Source: Manis javanica (Eukaryota; Chordata; Mammalia; Pholidota; Manidae). Taken from it: a stretch of DNA of 64,000 nucleotides. Position 1 is the stretch's first letter; each line of letters begins with the position of its first letter. The position numbers and the translations under genes are program-made. Below, piece after piece: positions 22,090 through 36,499 of the stretch. The stretch covers positions 36,212,001 through 36,276,000 of the forward strand of contig NC_133158.1 of NCBI RefSeq assembly GCF_040802235.1. The letters run 5' to 3'. The notes under the pieces were generated by a model. The model was given only the letters and a program-made list of their open reading frames with translations, did not search any database and was not told where the DNA came from.

Positions 22090-25000
22090 CCCACATTTTC
22101 TTTATAAATTCATACATCAATGGGCATGTAGGTTTTTTCCATATTTTGGCTATTGTAAATAATTCTGATAAACATAGGCATGCATGTATCTTTCCAGGTT
22201 AGTAATTCTGCTTTTAGTAAATTCCTAAAAATAGAATTGTTGGGTCATATGGTATTTCTACTTTTAGTCTTTTGAGAAATCTCCATAGTGGCTGCACCAG
22301 TTTACATTCCCACCAGCAGTGTATGACGGTTCCCTTTTTCTCCACATCCTTGCCAACACTTACTATTTTCTTGCCTTGTTGATATTAGCCACTGATTCCT
22401 GCAAGGTGCTATCTCGTTGTGGTTCTGATTTGTATTTCCCTGACGATTATGATGTTGAGCATCATTTTATGTTCTTGTTGGCCATCTGTAGGACCTTGGA
22501 AATATGTCTATTCAGGTCCTCTGCCTATTTTTTGACTGGAATTTTTGTGTTATTTTTTCTTTTTGATGTGGAGTTATATGACTTCTTTATATATTTTTGA
22601 TATTAGTCCCTGATCAGATATATCATTTGTAAGTATTTTCTCCCACTCGGTTTTTTGTTTTGCCTTTTCATTTTGTTGATGGTTTCCTTTGTTGTGCAGA
22701 AGTTTTTAATTTGATGTAGTCTCACTTGTTTATTTTTGCTTTTGTTTCCCTTGTCTGGGTAGACAAATTCAGAAAAAAATTACTAATGTTGATGTTCCAG
22801 AGTTTATTCCTTTGTTTTCTTCTAGAAGTTTTGTTTCAGGTCTTATATTTAGGTATTTAATCCAGTGTGAGTTATTTTTGTGTATGGCATAAGGGAGTGA
22901 TTATTTTTTTTGCATGTAGGTGTCTGGTTTAACCAGCACCATTTATAGAAGAGAATATCTTCTCCCCATTTGTATGTTCTTACTTCCTTTATCTTTTGTT
23001 GACCATATAAATGTGGGTTTATTTCTGGGCTCTCTATTCTGTTCCATTGGTCTATATATGTTTTTGTGGCAGTACCATGCTCTTTTGATCACTGTAGACA
23101 TACTATACTTTGAGATGGGAGTGTGAAAACTCCAGTTCTGATCTTTTTTCTCAAGGTTGCTTTGGCCATTCAGAATTTTTTATGGTTCCATAAAAAATTT
23201 AGGATTATTTTTTATATCTCTCTAAGAAATGTCAATGGTATCTTGATAAGGAATGCATTTGGGTAGAATGGCCGTTTTGACAATATTAATTCTTCCTATC
23301 CATAAACATGGAATAGCTTTCCATTTATTTGTGTCTCCTTCAACTTCTTTCATCAGTGTTTTATTTTTTTTTCAGAGAACAAGTCTTTTACCTCCTTGGT
23401 TAAATTCATTCCTAGGTATTTCATTCTTTTTGATGATTATAAGTGGGATTGATTGCTTAATTTCTATTACTGTTGTTCATTATTTGTATATAGTAATGCA
23501 ACAGACTTCCATATATTGATTTTATATTCTGTGAATTTACTGAATTTATTTATTCTAAGAGTTTTTTGGTGGTGTCTTTAGTGTTTTCTATATATAGCAT
23601 CATGTCATCTGCAAATAGTGACAATTTTCTTTCTTTCTTACCAGTTTGGATATCTTTTCTTTTCCTTGTCTGAATGCTCTGGCTTGGACATCTGGTCCTA
23701 TGTTACATAAGTTGTGAAATTGGGCATCCATGTCTTTTCCTAGTCTTAGAGGAAAAGCTTTCAGGTTTTCACCTTTGAGTATGTTAGATATGGGTTTGTC
23801 ATATATGGTCTTTATTATGTTGAGGTATGTTTCCTCTATACCCACTGTATTGAGAATTTTTATTATGAACGGATATTGAATTTTGTCAAATGCTTTTTCA
23901 GCATCTACTGAGATGACTATATGATTCTTATCCTTTTTATTATGTGGTGTATCACACTGATTGATTTGTGGATATTGAACCATACTTGCATCTCTAGAAT
24001 AAATCCTCCTTGGTTGTGGTGAATGATCTTTTTAATGTACTTTTTAATTTAGTCTGCTAATATTTTGTTGAGTTTTGCATCTCTGTTCATCAGGGATATT
24101 TGTTTGTAATTTTCTTTTTTTTTGTAGTGCCTTTGTCTGGTTTTAGTATTAGGGTAATGCTGGTATCATAGAATGAATTTGGAAGCTTTTCCTTTCATTT
24201 TATTTAAGTTCTCTCTTATATCTTTAGCTAGGCTCATTAAGAAAATATCAATTTTGTTTCTTTTCAAACAACCAGATCCTAAGTTTCATTGATTTTTTGT
24301 ATTGCCCTTTTTTTGGGTCTCTATTTCATTTATTTCTGTTCTGATCTATATTATTTCTTCCTTCTAACTTTGGGCTTTGTTCTTTTTTTAACTACTTTAT
24401 GTGCAGAGTTAGATTATTTGAATATTTCTTGCTTGTTGAGATAGGCCTGTATTGCTATAAACTTCCCTCTTAGGACTGCTTTTACTGCTTTATTTCTGGT
24501 TAAATAATAACCATTTTATTTCTATTTTCATTATTCTTAAAAGTATTTTTTTACTTCATCTTTGATTTCTTTGACCCATTGGTTGGTTAGAGGCATGTTG
24601 TTTAGCCTCCACGTGTTTGTGTTTTTTCCTGTAATTGATTTTCAGTTTCCTGTGTTGTGGTCAGAAAAGATGGTATGGTTTCATTTTCCTAAATTTATTA
24701 TGACTGTTTCATGGCCTAACATGTGATCTGTCCTGGAGAATGTTCCATGTGCACTTCAAAAAATTATCCGAGTGTTTTTGGATATAATGTTCTGAATATA
24801 TCTGTTAGGTCCATTTGATCTAACGTGTGTTCAAAGACACTGTTTCCTCATTAATTATCTGTCTGGGTGAACTATCCATGATGTAAGGGGTATGTTAAAA
24901 ATCCCCTATTATTATATTACTGTCAACTTCATCCTTTATGTCTGTTAATATTTGCTCTATGTATTTAGGTGATTCTCTGTTGGGTGCATACTTACAATTA

Positions 25001-27800
25001 TATCTTCTTGCTTAATCAAGCCCTTAATCATTGCATAGTGTCTTTGTCTCTTTATACAGTGCTAGTTTTAAAGTCAATTTTGTCTAAGTACTGCCACACC
25101 AGCCTTTTTGTTTGTATTTGTACAGACTTTTTCCATCTCTTCAATTTGTCTATGTGCCTAAAAGGTATGAAGTAGGTCTCTTGTAGGCAGTATATAGATG
25201 GTTCTTGTTTATTTTATCTATTCAGTCATCATATGCCTTTGATTGGAGCGTGTAGGCCATTGACATTTAATGTAATTATTGATAGTTATGTACTTATACT
25301 GCCATTTTGTTAAACTTTTTCTGATTATTTTGTCATTCTCTCTTGCTCTTTCCGTGTGTCTGATGACTTTCTTTAGTGTTAGGGCTCGATTAACTTCTCT
25401 TTATTTTTTACGTGTCTATTGTATGTTTTTGGTTTGTAGTTACCATGTAGTTTACATATGATGCCTTACATATATAGCAGCAGCCTATGTTAAGTTGGTA
25501 GTTGCTTATGCTTAAGTTTGAACACATTCTAACAGTACTACAGATTTAACTCCTCTAACACCTTTTATTTAGTGATTCCTTTAATTTTTTGTAGTAGTTG
25601 ATCTTACTAGTTTTGTCTTTTAACCTTTGCACTAGCTTTTAAATGACGGGTGTGTTACCTTTGGTGTTGCTTTTGCCAGTGAAATTTATAATTTCCTTGC
25701 TTCTAGTTATGGTCTTCCTTTTCCTCTTTTTTAACATTTCTTGTAAGGCTGGTTTTGTGGTGGTAAATGCCTTTACACTGTGTTAATCCGAGAAGATCTT
25801 TCTCTCTCCTTAATTCTGAATGATAACCTTGCTGGGTAGAGTATTCTTGGCTGTAGGCTTTTCCCCTTTCAGCACTTCATGTCGCTCCCTTCAGGCCTGT
25901 AGAGTTTCTGCTTAAAAATCAGCTGATAGCCTTATGGGGTTTCCCTCAGAAGTAACTCATTGCCTTTCTCTAACTGCTTTTAAGATTGTCTTTGATCTTT
26001 GACATTTTAATTCTGATGTGTTGGTATGGACCTCCTTGGGTTCATCTTGTATGGGACTCTTTGTGTTTCCTGGACCTGGGTGTCTGTTTCCTTCCCTAGG
26101 TTAGGGAATTTTCCAGCTATTCTCTCTTTAAATAAGTTTTCCACTCCTATTTCTCTTCTCCTTCTGTGTCTCCTATAATACAAACATTAGGACTTTGATA
26201 TTGCTCCAGAGCTCTCTCAACCTATCCTATTTCTCTTTATTCTTTCCTTTATTGTCTAGCTTTCTACTGTTCAGCTTGCTTCCCATTACTGTCTTCCAAA
26301 TGGTTGACCCATTCTTCTGCAGTCTCTAATGCTGTTGATGCCCTCTATTTCTCATTGATTGTATCCCCTATCTCTGGTTCTTTTATATATATTTTTTAAT
26401 CTTTGTAGAATTCTCACCGAGTTCCTCCACTCTTAAATCTAGTGAGCAAACTTTATAACTGTTAAACTCTGTCATTCAAACTACTTGTTTCATTTAGTTA
26501 TGTGAAATTTTGTTTTAAGCATTTTCCTGGGTGTCAGTTTGACTTTATGTTTTTATAAGTTATGTGAAAGGGCAACCTCTATTTTGAAGGAGTGGACTTG
26601 TGTAAGAATGTAATCTTGCTAGGCTGCATTTGTCTGGCAGTTTTGGCTGGCCGGCTGACTGTGGGCTGAGATGTCCTGAGTGGGGCTACCAGGGCATGGG
26701 CCAGGGGTTTCGTGTGGTTGCCAGACGAGATTGTCCTGGCAGGGTGGCTATTGAAAGGGCACAGTCTGGGGCATCTCCTGGGTGGGCAATGAGCTGGGGC
26801 CTCTTTGGCAGGGAGACTGTGGGTGGTAGCGCATGGTCCAGAGTCTACCGGATAGGCACTGGCCTGGCTATGCTAATGGAGCAGCTGGGGATGAATGGTG
26901 AAATCTGGGGGTCTCTCAGGTTTTCACTGGGCTTGGGCTGTGCAGACAGGGCAGTGAGGAATGGAAGGGGTGCAGGCTGGGTGAATCTGCAGTAGTGTTG
27001 CATTAGTACCACCGTGGTGGGCCTGCAGGTCTCTTGACACGCACATTTGGGTGTAGGTGGGAAGCCGCCTTTGTCACGTCTGCTGTTAGTGTCTGTGGGG
27101 AGTGTAAACAGTGTCACGCACCAGCACTTCCAGTCCCAGAGAGTTCCAGCAGTTCCTCTGCTGTTTGGTGGTTGGGTTCAAGTCCTCCAAAAGGCATTTT
27201 CTTTTCTGTACCCCAGGGTAGGTGAGTCTGCACTCCCTCTATTATTGTGCCCCTGTCTCTCCTGCCATATTTTATGTGGTCTTTTCTCCCTTTTTGTGCA
27301 GAAGGTGTTCATTCAGGCTACAGTCCCTCCTCGGGATAAGCTGCTGTGTGTTGACTTGGTGTGTACTTGGGAGGTGATCTCTGGCTCTCCCTGTGCCACC
27401 ATCTCAGACCCATTCTTTTCCGTTGTTTAGCTTGAGTGTTTTCCAATACTCTGTCTTCCAAGTCACTTCTGCATCCTCCATCTGCTGTTCATTCCCTCTA
27501 CTGTATTTTTATTTTATTTTTTGTGTTCATCAGGATTTTCTTTTTATATTTTCTCTTTATTGAAGTCCTCACTGAGCTCCTATATTCTTCTCTCAAGTCC
27601 AGCGAACATCTTTATTAAGCATTGCTTTGAATTCTTTATCAGGGAGATTGGTTAACTCCATTTCAAGTTTTGTCTTGTTCTGTCATTTGGAGCATATTCC
27701 TCTGTCTACTCATATTGTTTGACTTTCTGTTAGTCGAAAGGGATACCTCTCCCAGTCTTGAAGGATTGGCCTTGTGTAGGACAACCCCTGTGTGGACTAT
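22090..27800 (-). repeat. Older antisense L1 sequence, ORF2 to ORF1 and 5' region
   Basis: The plus strand reads in order as reverse complement of the ORF2 C-terminus (22090-22700), reverse transcriptase (about 23250-24150; a minus frame at 23600-23983 includes [18 protein letters not shown]), endonuclease (about 24600-25300), ORF1 (about 25780-26500) and a GC-richer 5' region (26580-27420). A second block resembling an L1 ORF1/5' end follows at 27430-27800, so more than one copy may be joined here. Decay is heavy, with many stops and indels. Confidence 0.65.
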
Positions 27801-28059
27801 TAAGTGCCTGGTGGCTTTAGCTGAGTGAGCATGAATGAATGGGCATGTTCCAGTGCAGGCACTCCCGGAGTGTGGTCTGGGGGGTGTGGTTGGAGGGGCT
27901 CCTGGATGGACACCAGTGAAGACTGTCCTGGGGGCCCGGGATGTGGGCGAGCGGTACACTCCAGGTCACTCCTGGATTGGCATTGGCCAGATCCCTGCTG
28001 GGGGTGCAGTGGCAGGCATAAAGCTCTACTTTGAGGTAATCTACAAGCTCTACTAAAAT

Positions 28060-28330
28060 TGGGATGAGACGTGGTCATAATTAGGATGTGGGTCGGGTTC
28101 AGGATCAAATTAAAAGTCAGGGTGAGACGCGGTCAGGTTTAAGGTGATCAGATTTAAGAGTGTCAAGATCATTTCACAGCCAAGATTCTGTTAAGGGTAA
28201 TGTGAGGTATAGGAAGTTCTTTGGGGTCATGATGAAGGTTAAGTGGTTCAAGTTTCAAGATCAGACAGGGCAAAACCATGGGTCTTTTTTGACTGTCTGG
28301 TGGAGAACCAGGGTCTGGGTCAGGATTTGA
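28060..28330. repeat. Diverged direct repeat, left copy
   Basis: Sequence rich in GTCAAG/GGTTAAG words. Landmarks 'tcaagatcatttca' (28163-28176) and 'caagttt' (28249-28255) recur in the same order about 1,080 bp downstream (29243-29256 and 29330-29336). 'gggttc' at 28095 recurs at 29190. I do not recognise the family; an old LTR pair or a tandem duplication are both possible. Confidence 0.45.
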
Positions 28331-29139
28331 AACAAGAAGAACATAAACTTGGCAATACATATTCACCTCAACAGGAAGCCCTTAGTGAAAGTTTGAGCCA
28401 ACTGGGGTGAGTCTATTTAGTGGCAATGAAAAGAATCTGTGTTAGGGTAAACTGAGGTGGCATAAGCAGTGCTACAGCCATTCTTACTGTAAGAATTAGC
28501 TTCAGTCTTGTATTACTGACATGCACATTGGAGCAAACCAGCTCAGTCTCTCTTCTCAAAGGTAAAACTGCTGGTGTTAACAAAGGCATTGTTTTACTGA
28601 GAGGTAGGAGGAATTATGATCCATCTGAATGGGACCTTGGACAAGAAGTTAAGTTTGTTAGTGCAACGAACTCCATCCCACAGGCCTTAGAGCTTGTGGG
28701 AGTGAACTGAGATGAAAGCAAGCACAGTGACACACCCATACTGCAAGACAGAGTGATTCAGGTCATACTGTGGCAGCAAATTTGTATTATGCCACAAACC
28801 AATTCCCAGACACTCGTTTCAAAAGTAACTTAATTTTTGTTAGAGCAAATGGAGATAAATGTTAAACTCAGCAACATACATTCACCTCAATTCACATTCT
28901 TACTGGGAGGCAGAATAAATTCAAATGAACTTATTGCAGATAATCCACACTAATGCAAAAAAACTGGATCCCATTCTTCTCAAAAGCACATACTTATGGT
29001 CAATCTAAATAAGGCTATGGAAACATACTTTATTAGAGCAGAGTTCAGTCTCAGCCATTATTTTTTACTGTGGATAAACCAAATCTGTATGGACACAGTG
29101 TGTAAGACTTATGTAAGATGAAATCAAGGTCAGCCAGAT
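28331..29139. other. Unassigned sequence between the two direct repeats
   Basis: No gene recognised. There are weak internal echoes: 'cacctcaa' contexts at about 28364 and 28883, and 'cagccatt' contexts at about 28473 and 29053. The interval may itself be built from degenerate repeats. Confidence 0.4.
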
Positions 29140-29410
29140 AAATGGATATTAGACTTAGTTCCAGCTTGGAGAGTAAGGCTGTCATAGTTGGGTTCAAGGT
29201 TAACTCCAAAGTCACGATTATGATTAGTCATATGGGTCAGATTCAAGATCATTTCAACAGGGACAAGGTTTAGGGTGATTGTGACTGACAAGATGAAGGA
29301 GAGGGTCAGAAGCAAAGTCAGCTCAACGTCAAGTTTAAAAGTCAGACAAGCTGTGGCTGGTCACTCTAAAGGTTCAATTCAGACTCATCTCAATATAAGG
29401 CAGGTCTATC
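29140..29410. repeat. Diverged direct repeat, right copy
   Basis: Partner of 28060-28330 at an offset of about 1,080-1,095 bp, with small indels. The shared run around 'tcatttca..agggtga..tgtga' is the clearest block. Confidence 0.45.
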
Positions 29411-30359
29411 TCAGAATGATCATCAGTTTTCGTATGATGGCTGAGACCAGAGGTCAAGATCCATTTCCATGTCACATTCAAGGTTAGGACCAGAAGAACA
29501 TGACTCGAGGAAGAATGAACTGGTTTGCAGAGGTGAGAGTATCACATGGGCCCCACAAGCCATGGCGCAGTCACTGGGCCCCACGTCAAAGAGGACTCTG
29601 CTTCTCTGGAGGCCAAATACAGCACCGAGTAGGCAGCCCGGGCACTGGGATCAGAGTTAAGCCAGCACAGCAGCAATGGTAGAGCTGCAGTTGTGAGTGT
29701 CTATGCAGGTTACTTTTAACACATGAACTGTGAGCCAAGAGCAAGCATGAGGAAAGAGACCAACAGAGGAGGCTGACCAGTGGGGGTGTGGAAAAGCACA
29801 GCTTAATGGGCTCCAAAGCTAGACCTACACTGACCCACTGACTGGAGCATTTTATGTATTTTATAAACTTCAATCTATTTGTCATCTGTTTAGTTGAGCT
29901 GGTGGCTCAGAAATGTCAAACACAGGGCCCCTGCCGCCAAATCTTCCTCTCCTGTGAAAAATCAGAAATCCAGAACTATGTGATATCTTGCCAGGAGGTA
30001 TTATGCCAATTGGAAAACCAAACACAAAGGAAAAACCACCACAGAAAATCCCAACTTGAACCGACAGGCTATGCACAGTGCACAGGCCACCAGCAGTGGT
30101 GGTGACTCCTCCAGAGGGACGATGCTCTCAGCACTCCGGGTTCCTACCCCCAATACCGTGATTAAAAAAACAAAAACGAAAATGCATCTAGGGACAGGTA
30201 GTGCAGGGCTGGCTGCAAGAAGGCCTTGCGGCCTCACAGCCTCACACAGGCCTGGCTATGGAGCTCACCTGCCTGATGAAGCCGTGGCTGGGATTGGCTA
30301 CTATGGGCTCTACTGAGCCAAAGGTCTGGAAGGAGGAAAAAAGACAGAGCAAAGGTGGA
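29411..30359. other. Sequence just downstream of the RAB7A poly(A) site, no gene recognised
   Basis: I see no coding exon or clear repeat. Short open frames on both strands lack motifs. Confidence 0.5.
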
Positions 30360-30380
30360 GGATCTTTGTTCTTGTTACAT

Positions 30381-30386
30381 TTTATT
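30381..30386 (-). terminator. RAB7A: RAB7A poly(A) signal AATAAA
   Basis: TTTATT on the plus strand reads AATAAA on the gene strand at a plausible distance from the stop codon. Other weaker signals exist upstream in the UTR, so alternative polyadenylation is possible. Confidence 0.65.
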
Positions 30387-31520
30387 GGCATCACGTTCAT
30401 CTCTTTACAGAAGAACTCGGCCCACACCCTAGAATGTAGTCCTTTGAAAAAGGGGAGTGCTCCGTGAAGCAAGCTACAATGCAGGGGCAGGTTCTGGGGA
30501 GACTCCAACCAAAGAAACAGGTTAGCTGATGATGGGCGATACTGAGCAGCTGGTGGGGAAAAGGAGAAAAGGTTTGCTAACCTAAGGAGACCACAACCCT
30601 GAAAAGGAGCGCCTTCTAGAACAAAGGTAAAATCACTAGGACATGTCTGTTAGGATTTTCCTTTCCCTCTTAGAAGTAGGATGATGATCTAATGGGAGAG
30701 TTTTGAAGTGTGGAGCATAATGGAAAAAAAAGAGGAAAAACGAGAATTTTAAGTTCTGAAACAACAGCCATTTATCCATTGCACACACCACTGTATTATG
30801 CAAATCAACCTTTTGGAAAATTTAGACACAGAAGGGAACTAGACACTTTTCCTCCTGGTGAGATGAAAAGCTTTTGGCTCTTAAGTCTTTGATAAAAGGC
30901 GCACATAATTCTTGTGTCTACTATACAGAATACTGCCTCTAGCTGGAGTTCTGAATTCTGAGTTGCTAACACTCTGCAATCCAGATAGGGTTCAACCAAC
31001 CCTCCATCTTACATGCCTGCATTACAGGACTTAAACACATAGTCCAAGAATTTCTTACACTAATTTATACATTTTTAATTGGTTGCATATATTAACATGT
31101 ACTATAAGATTCTTTTCTAAGAAGCATTACATAATAAATGGATACTGTAAAAAGATCTGATTAGTTAAAAGTAACAAGCATTAACAGATACATACAAAAC
31201 TCAGCCTGATCAGACCGGGTGTGAGCCTATAACGAAGCACGGGCCATCAGCCTTCCCAAGTGGCAGCCTTCACGGGGTGGGGGTGGGGGGTAAGAAGACC
31301 ACAAGACCGTTAAAAAAAATCAGATAACTAATTCAACACAGATTAACTGTAAACAGTTCTCTCTCTCCAGTGGACAAAAAGAATAAGCTTCTGATGCCGA
31401 CTCCACACCAGAACGATTTCTATAGCTGGCCCGTCCTGCTCCATACGAGGGCTGGTGTGGTGGGTGGGCAGACCCCAGCAGAGCCATCACAGGCCTGGGA
31501 GGGAGTCTGCTTGTGTCAGA

Positions 31521-31572
31521 TGTGTGTGTGTGTGTGTGCGCGTGTGTGTGCGTGTGTGTGTGTGTGTGTGTA
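31521..31572. repeat. (TG/CA)n microsatellite in the RAB7A 3' UTR
   Basis: TG repeat with a few CG interruptions, about 50 bp. On the mRNA strand it is a CA repeat roughly 130-180 nt after the stop codon. Confidence 0.9.
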
Positions 31573-31700
31573 TGTTTCTTTTGGCAGCTGGCTGTGAGAG
31601 AGCACTCTGTGTTTTGTCTGGAAGGGAAGAGGGGCTTGTGTTGGAAGGCCTGGTGTGTTCGTGGTCTGTGAGGGACTCTGCTCCCGCTCTCCCTGCCCCT

Positions 31701-31820
<120 letters not shown>

Positions 31821-32564
31821 TTACTCAGGGCACGGGGATGGGGGGCATGCCTCTGCTCAGCTCTGGCCGTGAAGGGAGGGCTCTGGGAGAAGGTGCTCAG
31901 TCCTCAAAGGCTGAGCAAGAGGATAGGTTTTGTGATGACTCCAGGATGAGGTTGAGAAAGAAACACAGCAGAAAGGGCAGCCTTTGACCCCAGGCAGGCA
32001 GGATAGAGGCTGACTCACGCTCTCCGTCAGATGGCACTCTGGTGGCTTGGGGACTACAGTTAGCTCACAGATGCCTTCTGTATGGTCCACAGAGTCACCA
32101 TCTCTTAGACTTTAACAGGGCCTGGATTTATAGCAACTCATAATTAGCATTTCCACAAGGCAGCAGCAGTGGGCTAGGGCCCAGCACCAGTGTCCTCTCA
32201 GCCCCAAAACATTCCTCCAGGTCCTTATCTGCCACTTTTTTCTGGACTTACGTTATGGGTAGCCTTTTTTCCTTTCAAAGGCTTAGGAGAGTTTTGCCTA
32301 CAAATGCTGCATGCTCAGAAACCAACTGTGGACGAATTTTACCACCATCTGTAGTGCAAGATCACAGGAGATGGCCCGTGGTCATTTAGTAGCCTTTTGC
32401 TGAGTTCATGTTTCTCCTGAGGAGTGGCTTCCTCCTTCCTGGGAGGATAACAACATCCCTTAAACATTGAGCACCTGTGTGCCACAGCGGTCTAGGATTT
32501 GGAGAGAAAGCAGACAATGTTTCCATTCACTAAAAGCTCTCTAGGAAACCTCTAGGAATACATA

Positions 32565-32720
32565 TTTTAAAATAGAAAAGCTTTATTGAGGTATATCACA
32601 GAGTTGACTATTTTGTGGTTTTTAGTATACTCCCAAAGTTGGGCAACTGTCCCCACTAATTCCAGAATACTTTCTTCAACCTGAGAAGAAACCCCTGAAC
32701 CTGTGAGCGGTCACTCCCCA
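32565..32720 (-). repeat. Old L1 3' end fragment, antisense
   Basis: 'agctttattgaggtatatca' followed by 'gtggtttttagtatactccc', 'aagttgggcaactgtcccca' and 'agaaacccctgaacc' is the reverse complement of an ancient L1M-type 3' terminus. It lies in the last RAB7A intron (31797-34405). Confidence 0.65.
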
Positions 32721-34019
32721 TGGCCCCGACCCCTCAATCGAGACGGTCCAGGCAGGGAACACACAGCTCGCCAGAAGAGAGTGGGGAGACCCAACACAGG
32801 TCCCAATACACATGAACATTAATTACAACAAAGGTAATGTTTCAAAGTGGGAAAAATGGTTTACTGAACAATTAATTAGCTACTAGTATTTGAAACAAGT
32901 GGCTATCCCTCTGAAAGGAAAAGGTGAGTCCCTATTTCCTGCCATAAGCTAAAGTAAAGTAACTTCCATCTGAATTGGACATGTAATCTAGACACAGGAA
33001 ACCTAGAAATTTAAAATGACAAACTTGACTAAGAAGTTACTCTTTTTCTATGGCCGAGGAATATATATAAAAGGACAGCAGGGTTGACAAATTCCCCTGC
33101 AACACAGATGAAGTTAGTTTCAATGCACCCAAGCTGGTGAGAGCTGGTAGGGGCCCAGCAAGCGCCATGTCCACAGCAGGGAAAAACCCTGAGGCTGGCG
33201 CTGTGTGCGCAGGGCCTGCCACTGCCATGGGGGGGCCGGCCGGCACCAGCCCTGATGACCTGAGCCCTGACAGGCTCGCTCTAGAAAGGAAAGCCTATGC
33301 TAAGGAAATGGGACAGTTATTCAGAGGGAAAAGCCCAACAGTGCCCAGGCAGCAGGGAATGGGGAAAACAACCCCCAACACCACACCTCTCCAGGCTCGC
33401 GTGCACTTCCATTAGGAAAACCAACACAAGGCCATTCACCCAGGGTGAGGGAAGTGGGGAACGGAGAGGCAACGGGGCCTCAGGCTGTGGCCTGGTTAGG
33501 TCCTTCCCACTACCGAAGTTTCTCCTGGACTTTGGGTGGACCGATTCCTTTTTGGGTAGGACTGTCCCCTGTCATCATGGGACATTCAGCACAGGCCCCC
33601 AACCTGAGTACCTCCCTGCCCACAGGTCTGGAAGCCCTGTCCTGCTCAAACCACCGCCTTCTAGAAAGCCAGTTTCCCGGAGCGAGCAGAACCCACCCTG
33701 CCCCCATGTGCCCCCTTGAATGCTCTCTACACACCCCAACACGTGCACCTCACCTCTGACCAGCCCCCACACAACCCCTGGAGCAACTCCCACAGACAGC
33801 TGATGGTGCCTCATGAACTGCCTTAACTCCCCACCGCAGCAGAGCTGCTCAATCAGCAAGGGCCTTCAACACACACATGCCAACAAGAAGTGACATTTGG
33901 GGGGAACAGTTGGGTAAACAAGACAAAGGCAAAATGCAGGGGAACTTTATTCAAGGCATAAAATTCCTAGGACTCTGGTTAACTTCTCTGGTGATCAAAT
34001 AAAACCATTTTGAGATGAC

Positions 34020-34165
34020 AATACTAAGTCTGTCCTGTTTAATCTTGACAACCAGCCTACAAAGCAGGCATTATCCTTTTACAGATGAGGAGCTGGAAGC
34101 CCAGACATAATAAAAACTAGATCTAATGATGGAGCCGGGATTCAAAGTCAAGTTTATCCCTCCCT
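34020..34165 (+). repeat. MIR SINE fragment
   Basis: 'cattatccttttacagatga', 'ggagctggaagcccagac' and 'atggagccgggattcaaa' match the MIR core and its 3' flank. It is an ancient tRNA-derived SINE shared by all mammals and long inactive. It is intronic in RAB7A. Confidence 0.75.
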
Positions 34166-34369
34166 CACCCAGGAGGAGCAATCTGGCCAGGGATGCCTCG
34201 GTAAGACCAAAGGGAATAAACACGCCCAGGCGAACAAGGGAGGCCCCCACCAAGGTCTTCGCTGCTCCTGCCCTGTTCAGGCTATTCACAAACAAGTGGA
34301 ATTTCTGGAAGCTTTAGCAGAACATGTCATTATGTTCCCAGATAAACACACAGGCTGGGTCACTGGTCA

Positions 34370-34798
<429 letters not shown>

Positions 34799-36040
34799 TT
34801 AAGCTTGTAAAGGGCATGTGCAGCCAGCCCAGGGAGCAATGAGCCCCGGGACCCAGAGATGCCAGCACAGCAAGCACCTGGCGGCTTGGTCTTGAGGTTT
34901 GCAGTCCCCTCCCATTACCACTGATGGTCATCACCTGTGCCATGCATGCACCCAAGTGCCACAGAATTCTGTGCTCTCACCCAGCACCCTCTCCTCTCGT
35001 ACTCCAATTCCTCCCTGGCCCCTAACCCTCAGGCAGGAGAGAAGGACTATGTCACTTAGGAAAGGGAGAGAGATCAGTGGTTAGAAATAAATCTAGCTAT
35101 AATTAAGACAGTCTATGTTCCCAAGAGAAATACTAGTTGAAAATCAACCAGAGCAATTTTACTCAAAGCCCAAAGCAGTCTTCGGCACACGTGGGGCCCA
35201 GGCAGGCCCCCGAGGCACTGGGAGAACACTGGAGAAGTCCCTCCTCTGAAGTGCTGAAGGGGAACCGCGCCTTAGTGCAGAAGCCACAGCCCAAAGCCAC
35301 AGCTGTGGGCAGCATCGTGGGCGTTTCAACCAGGTCTCCTGGGCCCCGGACCTCAAAGGCAGCTGACCTAAACGCAGTTCACACTCCCACACAAACCTTC
35401 CAGAGCATTCCAGGTGTAGAACAGAATCCTCCAAATTCACAAGGCACTAAGGAGCAGGAGTCTCTTGCAGGAGAGGACGGTTACAATGGGCCAACCAGAA
35501 AGCTGCCACTTACCCAGCTCTCCTGGGCACCAGGGCTTTCAGGTCCTGTCTGTTATGGTAAGGGGAGATTTGGACTCCAGGAAGCATTCCCAGCTAAGGA
35601 TGCATGAGCTAAGCTTTCAATGTGAGTCTGCTTTTAAATCCAGGCCACCACTCAGCCTCAGTCATATCACTTCACCAGGGCCAAGATGCACGGCCAGCAT
35701 GGGCAATTCCATGAAGTAGCCTGGCCCCTCTGCTGGGACAACTTCAAAGGCAATACCGCTGCAACTCCCACTGTGCCCACTTCTCCACAGGGAGGCCGCA
35801 CTGGTGCGCCTTCACCAGGTTAGGGAGCAGGGCCCTGTCCCAAGGCCTGGGCAGGTACCAGCTAACTGTCCCTATCCCACCACGGGGACAACACACAGAT
35901 ACACTGGGAATGGGTCCTTGAGGCACGTGGCTTTTTACCAATCAAAGCTTAAAACAGCACTTGTCAGCCACACTTAGTTGCTGCTTTTAAAAGGAACCCT
36001 TTCTGAATCAATAGCCATCACCCTAACGAGGGCAGGCTCA

Positions 36041-36364
<324 letters not shown>

Positions 36365-36499
36365 CTAGATTATGGGGCCACCCAGAGACAAGTGACTTCA
36401 GAATGCAGGAGGCAGATTTCAGTACCAAGACTCCCACACCAACCTGACAAAGAGCATGTGGGATTGTGTGCGTCTATGAAGGATGCTATGGAGTCTGAA

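Larger units (their letters stand above)
30360..31700 (-). other. RAB7A: RAB7A 3' untranslated region
   Basis: This is the transcribed sequence after the stop codon at 31701-31703, extending about 1.34 kb to an inferred cleavage site about 20 bp beyond the AATAAA. The length agrees with the long 3' UTR known for mammalian RAB7A mRNA. It contains a CA-type dinucleotide tract (mRNA sense) near its start. The cleavage point itself is inferred. Confidence 0.75.

Noticed and set aside
30001-30508. Overlapping open frames on both strands next to the RAB7A poly(A) site
   Set aside because: They have no motif and no exon structure, and part lies within the RAB7A 3' UTR.
33137-33759. Plus-strand frames with proline-rich, exon-like composition
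   Set aside because: They are within a RAB7A intron on the opposite strand, with no splice sites or family match; the GC content explains the open length.
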